From Verrucomicrobiota bacterium (lineage in GTDB: Bacteria; Verrucomicrobiota; Verrucomicrobiia; Opitutales; Opitutaceae), in NCBI GenBank assembly GCA_023391285.1, contig JAEWBF010000141.1:1-35357 (forward strand): DNA of 35,357 bases, written 5' to 3'. Shown one piece after another: positions 1-8,310 of the stretch (its first letter is position 1; every line of letters begins with the position of its first letter). Below the pieces are notes generated by a model. The model was not told the DNA's origin. It searched no databases and saw only the letters and a list, made by a program, of their open reading frames with translations. The position numbers and the translations under genes were made by a program.

Positions 1-20
1 GAGCGGACTTTCGTCCGCTC
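1..20 (-). terminator. Terminator-like hairpin after the pfpI-type gene
   Basis: Perfect 8-bp inverted repeat, GAGCGGAC and GTCCGCTC, around a 4-base loop that reads GAAA on the minus strand. It lies about 78 bases past the stop of the leftward PfpI-type gene, so it could end that transcript. The window edge cuts off the place where a U-tract would be, so intrinsic termination cannot be confirmed. It could equally be one more of the REP-like palindromes seen elsewhere in the window. Confidence 0.45.
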
Positions 21-97
21 CGCGGCTCACGGATCAACCCTTCAACCTCCACTCGGCACGCGGCCAGACCTGTCACCCCGGCCGCGATCAAATACGA

Positions 98-688
98 CTA
101 ACGCCCCGACACCCCGATGCCCGAGCCCGCGCGTTGTCCGGCGTGAAACCCTTCGGCAAATTCTTCGATCATTTTCTCGTTGAATCGCGGGATGTCCGCC
201 GGCCGCCGGCTCGTCACCAGCCCTTGATCGGTCACCACTTCTTCATCCACCCATTCCGCGCCCGCATTGCGCAGGTCTGTCTTGATCGAGGGATACGACG
301 TCACCCGCCGCCCCCGCACGACGTCCGCCTCGACCAAGAGCTGCGGTCCATGACAAATCGCCGCCACCGGTTTCCCGGCCTCGAAGAAATGGCTCACGAA
401 ACGCACCGCCTCCGGGATCGCCCGCAGCGTATCCGGATTCATGACACCGCCGGGCAGCAGCAACGCATCGTAATCCGCGGGATTCGCCCGTTTCAACGGC
501 ACGTCGACATTCACACTGTCGCCAAAATTGTCGTCGTCCCAGCCGCGGATCGAGCCTTCCTCCGGCGAAACCACCTGCGTTTTTGCGCCGGCTTCCTCCA
601 ACGCCGCCCGCGGCTTCTCGAGCTCGCTTTGTTCAAAGCCTTCCGCCGCCAGGATCGCTACCTTCTTTCCATTCAAATTCTGTTTCAT
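98..688 (-). CDS. PfpI/DJ-1 family protein (type 1 glutamine amidotransferase fold)
   Basis: 196 residues covering a complete PfpI/YhbO-type domain. An N-terminal EGFEQSELE stretch (residues 16-24) corresponds to the conserved acidic motif, LLLPGG is at 76-81, and the nucleophile elbow AICHGP is at 110-115 with Cys112 and His113 as the likely catalytic pair. A TSYPSIKTDLRNAG stretch follows, as in Pyrococcus PfpI. The family includes general stress protein 18 and YhbO, associated with oxidative and carbonyl stress; protease, deglycase and glyoxalase activities have all been proposed, so the exact reaction is not assigned. The ATG start has a clear AAGGAG-type ribosome site, one of few in the window. 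It overlaps the stop of the upstream DUF72 gene by 4 bases (ATGA), so the two are probably translationally coupled. Confidence 0.9.
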   Translation of the reverse strand: MKQNLNGKKVAILAAEGFEQSELEKPRAALEEAGAKTQVVSPEEGSIRGWDDDNFGDSVNVDVPLKRANPADYDALLLPGGVMNPDTLRAIPEAVRFVSHFFEAGKPVAAICHGPQLLVEADVVRGRRVTSYPSIKTDLRNAGAEWVDEEVVTDQGLVTSRRPADIPRFNEKMIEEFAEGFHAGQRAGSGIGVSGR

Positions 689-1704
689 TTCTCTCCTTCA
701 TTCAGGGTTCGTTTGGATCGCGGCTGCGCCTTTTTGGGTGCAGCCGAAGAGTCTTGTCGCACCCAGCCCGCCCAACGGGTGCGGACAACCGCCGGCGTAA
801 ACGTTCCTTCCACCGGACCGGCCGGCGCCTGCGGCCCGAGGCCCAGCCGGTGAGCCAGGCCCATCGCGTCGAAGGGCGCATACGCTTTCACATCGTTGTC
901 GAAATACACATACACATCCCGGCCCCGCGCCCGCACCTCCGCCGGCGGTCCGCTCAGTTTCGCATCCGGCGCATCCCGCCCCTGACTCCACGCGCGGATC
1001 CGCTCCGCCCATCGATCGAGCGCCTCCGGCGTATATCCGCTCGCATACAGCTCCGTGTCGCCGTGCAGGCGCACGTAAACGAAGTCCGACGTCACGTCAT
1101 GCATCAGCGGCCACTTTCCCGCCGTATCCGCCACCACCAGGGCAATGTCGTGCTCCCGCAGCAGCGCGATGAACTCCTCGCATTCGAAACTCGGATGCCT
1201 CACCTCGAGCGCATGCCGCAAGGGTCGCTCGCGATCGATCCGCAACCACGCCCGGGCCTTCAACCGATGATCGTGCAACCGCCCGAACACCGCCGCTTCC
1301 TTTGTCGATCGCGGCAGCAAATTGAAAAACGTCCGCAGCCGCTCCGGATCGAACCGTGTCATCGGCGGCAGCTGCCACAGAATCGGCCCGAGCTTCTCGT
1401 TCAACCGCAACACCCCCGACGCAAAAAAATTCGCGGTCGGCGCCACCACGTCCTTCAGCCGTTTCAGATGCGTGATGAATCGCGGTCCTTTGAGCGCGAA
1501 CACAAAACCCTCCGGCGTCTCCTGATGCCACGTCCGAAAACACGACGGCCGCTGCATCGAATAAAACGTGCCGTTGATCTCGATGCTGCGCACGCGACGC
1601 GACGCATACGCGAGTTCCTTTTTCTGGCTCAGCCCTTTCGGAAAGAAACTTCCGCGCCAGGGAGCATACGTCCATCCGGAGATTCCAATGCGAACATCCG
1701 CCAT
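685..1704 (-). CDS. DUF72 (YecE-like) protein
   Basis: 339 residues of a TIM-barrel-like DUF72 protein. The N-terminus has the family hallmark IGISGWTYAPWRGSFFP (residues 7-23), followed by IEINGTFYSMQRP and the segment FVFALKGPRFITH. Further on are ALEVRHPSF and a YVRLHGD motif typical of the family. No biochemical activity is established for DUF72; it resembles sugar-phosphate isomerase-type barrels. The C-terminus is basic and Ala/Lys/Arg-rich (KKAQPRSKRTLNEGEK). The stop overlaps the start of the PfpI-type gene, so the two form a two-gene leftward operon. The first ATG of the conserved domain at 1704 is used; no strong ribosome site is visible before it. Confidence 0.88.
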   Translation of the reverse strand: MADVRIGISGWTYAPWRGSFFPKGLSQKKELAYASRRVRSIEINGTFYSMQRPSCFRTWHQETPEGFVFALKGPRFITHLKRLKDVVAPTANFFASGVLRLNEKLGPILWQLPPMTRFDPERLRTFFNLLPRSTKEAAVFGRLHDHRLKARAWLRIDRERPLRHALEVRHPSFECEEFIALLREHDIALVVADTAGKWPLMHDVTSDFVYVRLHGDTELYASGYTPEALDRWAERIRAWSQGRDAPDAKLSGPPAEVRARGRDVYVYFDNDVKAYAPFDAMGLAHRLGLGPQAPAGPVEGTFTPAVVRTRWAGWVRQDSSAAPKKAQPRSKRTLNEGEK

Positions 1705-1867
1705 GCGCCACGTTACCCGCTCACTTCCCCACCGCCATGGGCAAAATCTTGGCCCGCCCCATCCGATCCCTTCCGGTCTCGCGTGCCCTCCGTGCTCGCA
1801 GCGAACGCCGGCCGCTTTCGCCTGTCACTCGCTTCCTTCCCTTACGCAACCTCAACGCCAAATCATC

Positions 1868-2044
1868 ATGGGATTCGACAAAGATGACACCCGCCCCGTC
1901 GTCGACGTCACGCGTCGCACCACCAAGGTAAACATCTGGATGGCGGTCGCCATCGTCACCTTCTTCATCGTCACCGCCGTCGTCGTTTGGGCGCTGTGGG
2001 ACGAACCGTCTTCCGCCACCACCGAAGTCGTTCCATTGCCCTGA
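1868..2044 (+). CDS. Small single-span membrane protein
   Basis: 58 residues starting MGFDKDDTRP. A charged cytoplasmic-type N-terminus (about 1-21, ending RRTTK) is followed by one hydrophobic helix, about 22-44 (VNIWMAVAIVTFFIVTAVVVWAL), and a short acidic/Thr-rich tail. The same frame is open upstream to 1568, but that part overlaps the DUF72 gene and has shadow-like composition, so the ATG at 1868 is preferred. It is divergent from the DUF72 gene. No family is recognised. Charge followed by a single helix fits small stress-related membrane proteins, but that is only a comparison of form. Confidence 0.6.
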   Translation: MGFDKDDTRPVVDVTRRTTKVNIWMAVAIVTFFIVTAVVVWALWDEPSSATTEVVPLP

Positions 2045-2281
2045 GCGGATCCGCTCGCCGCCGTTGCCGATGGAGGAAATTCCGCGCGGCGCGCCCGCGC
2101 GCACCGTCCTCGCCCGCTCCACCCGCCCGCGGCTGCCTTCGGAAGTTTTCCCGATGCTGTTCGGACCTGGCCCGCGGAACTCCCCGCTGACTTTGCCGCA
2201 CCATGCCAGCATCACCGGCTCACCCCGCCCGTCCCAGCCGGGGCGGCCAGTCACGACAGAAAACCTTCAATCCACATTCCT

Positions 2282-2845
2282 ATGTCCAAGACAACCACTC
2301 TCCACGAACTCCTCGTCGAAGAACTTCGCGATCTCTACAACGCCGAAACGCAGCTCACCAAAGCGCTGCCGAAAATGGCCAAAGCCGCCACCGACGAATC
2401 GCTGAAATCCGGCTTCGAAGAACACCTCGATCAGACGCACGAACACATCGCCCGCCTGGAACGCGCCATGGAACTCCTCGACGCACCCGCCAAGGGAAAA
2501 ACCTGCAAGGCGATGAAGGGCCTCATCGCCGAGGGCGAAGAAAAGATCAAAGAGGACGCCTCCCCTTCCGTCCGCGATGCCGCTCTGATCGGCGCCGCCC
2601 AAAAGGTGGAGCACTATGAAATCGCCGGCTACGGGACAGTTCGCACCTACGCCGAGCTCCTCGGCGAAGAAGAAGTCGTTTCCCTGCTTCAACAAACCCT
2701 CGACGAAGAAGCGGAAACCGATCGCAAACTCACCCAGCTTGCCTCCTCGCTCAACCTCAAGGCGGAAACGGAAGGTGAGGACGAAGGTGCGGAAGATGAC
2801 GAAGACGACGAAGAGGACGACGTCGACGAAACCGACACGAGGTAA
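2282..2845 (+). CDS. DUF892 (YciE/YciF-type) ferritin-like protein with acidic tail
   Basis: 187 residues. Residues 1-160 form the DUF892 four-helix bundle: LHELLVEELRDLYNAETQL at the N-terminus, a second helix with EEHLDQTHEHIARLE, then AAQKVEHYEIAGYGTVRTYA and DEEAETDRKLTQLA. The Glu/His residues in EEL, E..L..TH, EHYE and DEEAE are placed like the di-iron ligands of ferritin-like proteins. YciE/YciF homologues are osmotic and general stress proteins of unclear chemistry. The last ~30 residues are almost all Glu and Asp, longer than the usual tail. The gene stands alone after a 237-base gap in which I see no convincing gene. Confidence 0.9.
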   Translation: MSKTTTLHELLVEELRDLYNAETQLTKALPKMAKAATDESLKSGFEEHLDQTHEHIARLERAMELLDAPAKGKTCKAMKGLIAEGEEKIKEDASPSVRDAALIGAAQKVEHYEIAGYGTVRTYAELLGEEEVVSLLQQTLDEEAETDRKLTQLASSLNLKAETEGEDEGAEDDEDDEEDDVDETDTR

Positions 2846-2958
2846 CCACGCATTCTCTCGCGCTCATCGGCTCCCACCCGGCCATCCCCGGGTCGGAGCC
2901 GCTTTGTTTCCCCCATTTTCGGCTGCGCAAGATTGCACTAATATAGCGGTTCATTGCC

Positions 2959-3246
2959 ATGAACGAAACGACGTCCACTTCCCCCGGCGCTACACAGCCC
3001 ACTCACGACGAAATCTCCCAGAAAGCTCGCGAGCTTTGGGAAAATTACGGTCGCCCCGCCGGACGCGATGAGGAGATTTGGTTCGAAGCCGAACGCGCCT
3101 TGCAGGGCCCCGCCAACACTCCTGCGGCCGAGTCGTCGACCAAGGACATCACGCCTCCTCCTCCGCGCGCCGCATCGAGCCGTTCCGCTGGCGGCGCCAC
3201 CGCCACGCCCCGTATGCCAGGTGCCCGCACGAAGCGGTCCGCCTGA
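2959..3246 (+). CDS. DUF2934 domain protein
   Basis: 95 residues. The DUF2934 core is at about 16-50: EISQKARELWENYGRPAGRD then EEIWFEAERALQ, with the conserved (A/E)LWE..GRP.GRD..IWFEAE pattern. The rest is a low-complexity Pro/Ala/Ser/Thr tail with basic residues at the end (GARTKRSA). DUF2934 proteins are small, of unknown function, and common in soil bacteria, often beside stress genes. The ATG at 2959 has an AT-rich stretch about 15-20 bases upstream (TAATATAGC) that could be part of a promoter. Confidence 0.8.
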   Translation: MNETTSTSPGATQPTHDEISQKARELWENYGRPAGRDEEIWFEAERALQGPANTPAAESSTKDITPPPPRAASSRSAGGATATPRMPGARTKRSA

Positions 3247-3271
3247 GTTCCGCGTCATATCCCGCGGGTAA

Positions 3272-3337
3272 CCCGCTCGAATTCGAGCGGGAAAGCCGTC
3301 GCTGCGCCCTCCAGGGGCTCCCGATGTCGCCATCGGG
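3272..3337. promoter_or_regulatory. Two perfect hairpins before the multi-PAS kinase gene
   Basis: Two inverted repeats lie between the DUF2934 gene and the kinase. The first, 3272-3291, is an uninterrupted 20-bp palindrome with arms CCCGCTCGAA/TTCGAGCGGG. The second has arms CCCGATG (3320-3326) and CATCGGG (3331-3337) with loop TCGC. Neither has a run of T after it. They may be REP-type elements, a factor-independent transcript end for the DUF2934 gene, or operator/leader structures for the kinase, whose start is 58 bases downstream. Confidence 0.45.
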
Positions 3338-3394
3338 GATTTCCCTATAATCACCGTCGGTGACAAGTGCCTTGGCATAACTCACTCTGCCGGC

Positions 3395-6300
3395 GTGTGG
3401 TTCCAGCCTCGCTTTCTCGTTCCGCCCGCTGAGCGAAACGCAACGACACGCTACGGCGTGCCCGCGCTCAGCCTCGTTCTCGCGATTTATCTGCGCGACG
3501 CCTCGTCGCTTTGGTCTGATCCTCACTCGCCTTTCGCCTTCCTCCTGCCCGCCGTTTTCTTCGCCGCTTGGTTTGGCGGAGTCATCGCAGGATTGGTCGT
3601 AGCCGCCGCTGGAGCGGTTCTCGGTTCCCTCGAATTCAGCCAGCCGCTCGCAGTCGGATCCGCCCGCGAAGCGCTGCAGCTCGCTCTGTTTCTCACCAAT
3701 AGCTTGGTGATTACCGGCCTTTGCGCCGCCCTTCATCGCGCCGCGCACGGAGTGCGCGCCCGCGCCGACGAGGCCGCCCGAAATTTCGCCATCATGGCGA
3801 ACAACGCCCCCGTGCTGATCTGGTCCACCGACGCCACCGGCCGCTGCAATTTCGTGAACCGCAACTGGCTCACCTTCACCGGCGAACCACTCGAGAAGGA
3901 CGCCGACGCGCCTCGCCCCGGACAAATCCATCCGGCGGACACCGGCCGCTATCAAACGATCTCCGGCGAAGCCGTCGCCGCCCGCAAACCGTTCACGATC
4001 GAATACCGCCTGCGCCGTGCGGACGGTTGCTACCGTTGGTTGCTCGAAAACGCCGTGCCCCGCCACGATCCCGACGGCAACTTCGAAGGCTACATCGGTT
4101 CGTGCAGCGATGTCACCGATTCGCGCAACGAACGCGAGGAACTCGCTCTGCTCGGCCGTATTCACTCCGCCCTGGCCGAATCTCTCGACCTCGATCGTTG
4201 CACCGAAATTCTCGTGCAATCGTTCGTCCCGCGCATCGCCGACTGGTGCGCCATCGATCTCGTCAACGACCACGGCGAACTCGAACGCATCCGGATCCAC
4301 CATATGGATCGCCCGCTCGCCGCCCCGCTTCCCACCGCCGGCGGCGGCCGCTTTCGTCCTCCGCAACCCGACGCCTGCGCCGCCCGCGTGCTCGCCACCG
4401 GAGAAGCGCAGCTCGTCCGCCAGCCCGACGATTCGCTCTTTCGCTCGATCGCGTGCGACGATTCGCACCACCAACGCCTGCGCTCGATCGGCCGGATCAA
4501 CTACATCGGCGTCCCCTTGCGCGCCCGGGGCCGCATCGTCGGCGTGCTCGCGCTCGCCACCGCCGAATCAGCGCGCGCGTTTGAAGAAGCCGATCATCGC
4601 CTCGTCCAGAAAATCGCCAGCCTCGCCGGCTTCGCCCTCGACAATGCCCGCCTTTATCGCGGCACGCGCGAGGCCCTCGCCGCCGAAGAACACGCCCTCC
4701 GCGAAATGAAGCGCAGCGAGCGCCGCTTCCGCTTCGCCTGGGAAGCCAACCTCTTTGGCATGTGCACCGTTTCGCGCTCCGGCCACATCGTCAGCGCCAA
4801 TCAGGCGCTCATCGATCTCCTCGGCTACACGCCCGACGAAATCGCCTCCGGCCGCGCCAGCCTCAACGAGCGCACCGCGAGCGCGTGGCGCAACGCCGAC
4901 GACCGCGCCAACCTCGAGCTTCAGCTCACCGGTCGCTGCACCCCCTACGAAAAGGAGTATCTCCGCGCCGACGGCTCCCTCGTGCAGGTGCTCGTTTGCG
5001 GCAGCTTGCTGCCCGATAGCGACGAGTGCATGGCTTTCGTCCTCGATCTCACCGCGCGCAAGGACGCCGAACGCGCGCTCGACCGCCAGCGCATGCTGCT
5101 GCGCACTATCATCGACGCCATGCCCGCGATGGTCGGCTACATCGGACCCGACGAACGTTTCTGGCTGCACAACGAAAACTACCGCAAATGGCTCGGCGTT
5201 CCCCCCGACGCGATCGACGGCCGCACGATGCGCGAACTCGTGGGCGACGAGGCCCACGAACGCATGGCCCCCTACCTCCGCGCCGCCCTTCGCGGGCGGA
5301 ACATGCGCCACGAAATCACGCTGCGCAACGAAGACCGCGAACGCCACCTCATCGCCACCTATCGCCCCGACCGCGACACCGAGGGCCGAGTCTGCGGCGT
5401 CGCCATCCACGCCTACGACATCACCGAACGAAAGGAAACCGAACAGGCGCTCGCCGATGCCCTCACGCGCTATCGCTTTCTCGCGAACGCCATGCCGCAA
5501 ATGGTGTGGACCGCCCTCCCCGACGGTCGCCTCGACTACGTCAATCGCCGCTGGCTCGAAACCACCGGCATGACCGAGGTGGCCTCCCTCGGACCCCGCG
5601 GCTGGCTCGACGCCGTGTATCCGGAAGATCGCGACGTGACACACCAGCAGTGGCAGCAGGCCGTCTCCGACTGCACGCCGTTCGAACACGAATGCCGCCT
5701 CCGTTGCGGACCCGACGAATGGCGCTGGCACCTCGTCCGCGCTTTGCCGCGCCGCGATGATCAAGGCCACCTCGTCCAATGGGTCGGCAGCGCCACCGAC
5801 ATGGACGAACAACGCCGCGCCTTCGCCGAACTCGCCGAGGCCCGCACCCGGCTCAAAGACTACGCCGAACAGCTCGAGGAGCGCGTGCGCGCCCGCACCG
5901 CCACGCTCCGCGAAGCCAATGCGGAACTCGAGGCGTTCACGTATTCGGTTTCCCACGACTTGCGCACGCCGCTCCAATTCGTGCGCGGCTTCGCCGAAGC
6001 CCTACGCGACGAAGCCACCACGCTCTCCGCCGATCATCGCGATTACCTTCACCGCATCATTCGCGCCGCGAGTCGCATGGACTCCATCATCCAAGACCTG
6101 CTCGCCTACAGCCGGCTGTCGCGGTCCGAAATGCAACTCGTCGAACTTTCCCTCGACGACACCCTGGCCGACGTCCTCGCTCATCAACATGCAGCCATCC
6201 GGCAGGCCGGCGCTCGCGTCGAAGTCGACCGGCCGCTCCCGACCGTCTTCGCCGACAAAATCGGGCTTTTCCAGGCGGTCTCCAACTTGGTCTCGAACGC

Positions 6301-6622
6301 GCTCAAGTTCACCCGGCCGGGACTACCGCCCCTCGTCCGTATCCGCGCCGAAATCGTCGGCGACGGCGCGCGGCTCTGGATCGAAGACAACGGCATCGGC
6401 ATCGACCGTCGCCATCACGATCGCATTTTCCAACTTTTCGAACGACTGCACAGTCCCGCCGATTACCCGGGAACCGGCATTGGCCTTTCCCTCGTGCGCA
6501 AGGCGATCACCCGAATGGGCGGACGCTGCGGCGTCGAATCCGTTCCAGGCGAGGGCAGTCGTTTCTGGATCGACTTCCCGCGGGCCACGGCACTCCTTCC
6601 CGCCGCGCATGCCACCGCATGA
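3395..6622 (+). CDS. Membrane-anchored multi-PAS/GAF sensor histidine kinase
   Basis: 1075 residues from a GTG start (the only reasonable start before the membrane domain). Order of domains: a hydrophobic N-terminal region of about four helices (15-115) resembling the KdpD-type DUF4118 anchor; PAS 1 with PAC (about 128-249); GAF (about 250-428); PAS 2 (442-556); PAS 3 (566-682); PAS 4 (686-809); a coiled linker; HisKA with SVSHDLRTPL, phosphoacceptor His854; and HATPase_c with NLVSNALKFT, DNGIGID and GTGIGLSLV boxes (to about 1065). The kinase part matches bacteriophytochrome-like kinases that work with stand-alone receivers. The next gene is such a receiver and overlaps it by 14 bases, so they are almost certainly partners. 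Ligands of the PAS/GAF domains cannot be told from sequence. Confidence 0.92.
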   Translation: MWFQPRFLVPPAERNATTRYGVPALSLVLAIYLRDASSLWSDPHSPFAFLLPAVFFAAWFGGVIAGLVVAAAGAVLGSLEFSQPLAVGSAREALQLALFLTNSLVITGLCAALHRAAHGVRARADEAARNFAIMANNAPVLIWSTDATGRCNFVNRNWLTFTGEPLEKDADAPRPGQIHPADTGRYQTISGEAVAARKPFTIEYRLRRADGCYRWLLENAVPRHDPDGNFEGYIGSCSDVTDSRNEREELALLGRIHSALAESLDLDRCTEILVQSFVPRIADWCAIDLVNDHGELERIRIHHMDRPLAAPLPTAGGGRFRPPQPDACAARVLATGEAQLVRQPDDSLFRSIACDDSHHQRLRSIGRINYIGVPLRARGRIVGVLALATAESARAFEEADHRLVQKIASLAGFALDNARLYRGTREALAAEEHALREMKRSERRFRFAWEANLFGMCTVSRSGHIVSANQALIDLLGYTPDEIASGRASLNERTASAWRNADDRANLELQLTGRCTPYEKEYLRADGSLVQVLVCGSLLPDSDECMAFVLDLTARKDAERALDRQRMLLRTIIDAMPAMVGYIGPDERFWLHNENYRKWLGVPPDAIDGRTMRELVGDEAHERMAPYLRAALRGRNMRHEITLRNEDRERHLIATYRPDRDTEGRVCGVAIHAYDITERKETEQALADALTRYRFLANAMPQMVWTALPDGRLDYVNRRWLETTGMTEVASLGPRGWLDAVYPEDRDVTHQQWQQAVSDCTPFEHECRLRCGPDEWRWHLVRALPRRDDQGHLVQWVGSATDMDEQRRAFAELAEARTRLKDYAEQLEERVRARTATLREANAELEAFTYSVSHDLRTPLQFVRGFAEALRDEATTLSADHRDYLHRIIRAASRMDSIIQDLLAYSRLSRSEMQLVELSLDDTLADVLAHQHAAIRQAGARVEVDRPLPTVFADKIGLFQAVSNLVSNALKFTRPGLPPLVRIRAEIVGDGARLWIEDNGIGIDRRHHDRIFQLFERLHSPADYPGTGIGLSLVRKAITRMGGRCGVESVPGEGSRFWIDFPRATALLPAAHATA

Positions 6623-7070
6623 TTCCATTCTCGTCGTCGAAGACGAGCCCGACGCTATCACCCTGCTTCGCCACGCTTTCGCTAAGAGCGGAATCGTCAA
6701 TCCGCTGCAGACCGTTCACTCCGGCGACGAAGCGATCGCCTATCTCGCCGGTCAGGGACGATTCTCGGACCGCGGTGCCTTTCCGTTGCCGAGACTCGTT
6801 CTTCTCGACCTCAAACTCCCTCGCTGCTCCGGCCACGAGGTGCTGGCGTGGATTCGCGGTCAACCTCCTCTTCGCAGCCTGCCCATCATCGTGTTTACCT
6901 CGTCGAAGGAACGCACCGATGTCGCTCGCGCTTACGCCGCCGGCGCAAACTCCTACGTCGTCAAGCCATCGTCGCTCACCGGCCTGATCGAGGTCGCCGC
7001 CGCCTTGCGCAACTACTGGCTCCGCTACAACGAGCCCGCCCCGATCCCGCTTCCCGCGGAAATCGGGTAG
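6609..7070 (+). CDS. Single-domain response regulator (Rcp1-like receiver)
   Basis: 153 residues starting MPPHDSILVVEDEPDA at 6609. A later ATG at 6619 is out of frame with the receiver and is rejected. It is a receiver domain only: acidic pocket Glu11/Asp12, phosphoacceptor Asp67 in LVLLDLKLP, Thr97 in VFTSS and Lys119 in VVKPSS. The insertion after alpha-2 (GQGRFSDRGAFPLPRLVLLD) is characteristic of Rcp1/phytochrome-associated receivers. There is no output domain, so it acts by protein-protein contact or as a phosphorelay intermediate. The start lies inside the end of the kinase gene (14-base overlap), implying coupled translation. Confidence 0.92.
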   Translation: MPPHDSILVVEDEPDAITLLRHAFAKSGIVNPLQTVHSGDEAIAYLAGQGRFSDRGAFPLPRLVLLDLKLPRCSGHEVLAWIRGQPPLRSLPIIVFTSSKERTDVARAYAAGANSYVVKPSSLTGLIEVAAALRNYWLRYNEPAPIPLPAEIG

Positions 7071-7146
7071 TTGCCGCCGCGTCGCCTGAAAGCACGCCGC
7101 AAACCGCCCCGAGACCGCCGGGTTCGCTCTCGAGCGGCTCGCACCG

Positions 7147-8016
7147 TCAGCCGTTGATGATTTCGCCGCCGTTGGGATGGAGCACCTGCCCCGACATGTA
7201 GGAGGAATCCTCGGAAGCGAGAAACACATAGCACGGCGCAACCTCCTCGGGTTCGCCCGCCCTTTTCATCGGCACGTCGGAACCGAATGTCGCCACTTTT
7301 TCCTTCGAGAAAGTCGCCGGAATCAGCGGCGTCCAGATGGGCCCCGGCGCCACCGCATTCACCCGTATCCCTTTTTCGGCGACATTAAGCGCCAGCGACC
7401 GCGTGAACGCCACGATCGCCCCTTTCGTTGCGCTGTAATCGAGCAGCTGCGGACTCCCCCGATACGCCGTCACCGACGTCGTATTGATCACCACGCCGCC
7501 TTTCGGCAGATACGGCAGCACCGCGCGGGTCAGATAAAAGTAAGCGAAGATATTCGTTCGAAAGGTCTTTTCGAGCTGCGCGTCGGAGATCTTTTCCAGC
7601 GACTCCTGGGGATGCTGCTCCGCCGCGTTGTTCACGAGAATGTCGATCCCGCCGAACTTCGCGAGCGTCGCCGTCACCATGCGTTCACATTCCTCCGAAC
7701 TGCCCACGTCGCCCGGCAGCAACAGGCACGAGCGGCCTAGACTCTCCACGCGTTTCCGCGTGTCGACCGCATCGGTCCTTTCCTCGAGAAATCCAATCGC
7801 GACGTTCGCGCCTTCCTTGGCAAACGCGATCGCGACCGCCCGACCGATCCCACTGTCGCCGCCCGTGATCAGAGCCGTCTTGCCCGCGAGCCGCCCGCTT
7901 CCACGCACCGCATGATTCTCGCTGGAGGGCCGCGGCGTCATCTCGGTCTCTACGCCAGGCTGATGAGGCTGTTCTTGTTCAGGACGCAGTTTCTTCTTCG
8001 GAGCTGATTTTTTCAT
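7147..8016 (-). CDS. Short-chain dehydrogenase (YghA / general stress protein 39 type)
   Basis: 289 residues. A charged N-terminal extension of ~42 residues (KKSAPKKKLRPEQEQPHQPG...) precedes a classical SDR Rossmann fold: TGGDSGIGRA (51-60) for NAD(P) binding, NNAA (129-132), Asn155, catalytic Ser181, Tyr194 and Lys198 (YSATK), and PGPIWTPL after it. The C-terminal YMSGQVLHPNGGEIING matches the group of YghA, YdaD and other stress-linked SDRs that share the long N-terminal arm. Substrate unknown. The gene is convergent with the response regulator gene to its left (76-base gap) and has no close operon partner. Confidence 0.92.
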   Translation of the reverse strand: MKKSAPKKKLRPEQEQPHQPGVETEMTPRPSSENHAVRGSGRLAGKTALITGGDSGIGRAVAIAFAKEGANVAIGFLEERTDAVDTRKRVESLGRSCLLLPGDVGSSEECERMVTATLAKFGGIDILVNNAAEQHPQESLEKISDAQLEKTFRTNIFAYFYLTRAVLPYLPKGGVVINTTSVTAYRGSPQLLDYSATKGAIVAFTRSLALNVAEKGIRVNAVAPGPIWTPLIPATFSKEKVATFGSDVPMKRAGEPEEVAPCYVFLASEDSSYMSGQVLHPNGGEIING

Positions 8017-8153
8017 GTGGCCGCAGCCTCACTATGCCGCCACCTCCGCGCGCCCGAAATGGGGTCTTGTTCCGACTCCTGCTCCGGGCGCTTTGCTGAG
8101 CCTCGGCCCCCGAGACGTATCCGTTAACTCACGACAGCTGCGCGATTCGCCGG

Positions 8154-8219
8154 AAAACAAAAACGGCCGGGCCGCTCTGCTGACGCTCGCGCGCCCGGGG
8201 TTTACACAGCGGCCCGGCC
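8154..8219 (-). terminator. Rho-independent terminator of the LuxR regulator/kinase operon
   Basis: A perfect 12-bp stem, 8165-8176 (GGCCGGGCCGCT) with 8208-8219 (AGCGGCCCGGCC), is followed on the minus strand by TTTTTGTTTT. The loop is long (31 bases) and itself GC-rich. It lies ~90 bases past the stop of the leftward LuxR-type regulator, in the right orientation to end that transcript. Because the SDR gene reads on in the same direction, this also separates the two units. The rest of 8017-8310 shows nothing gene-like. Confidence 0.8.
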
Positions 8220-8310
8220 ATCCGAATGGCAGGAAAAGCTTATCAGCCTGCGCTCACCTCGCGAATCGGGCAGCCGCTCCAATGCGCCATCGGACGTTCT
8301 CCCGATCGGC

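Noticed and set aside
583..1887. 434-codon open frame on the plus strand opposite the DUF72 gene
   Set aside because: Arg/Pro/His-rich antisense shadow with no motif; the minus-strand DUF72 protein is clearly the real product.
2064..2405. 113-codon open frame beginning MPMEEIPRGAPART in the gap before the DUF892 gene
   Set aside because: Its second half overlaps the DUF892 gene in another frame, it is Pro/Arg/Ser-rich without domain character, and nothing supports translation. The gap 2045-2281 is left without a gene.
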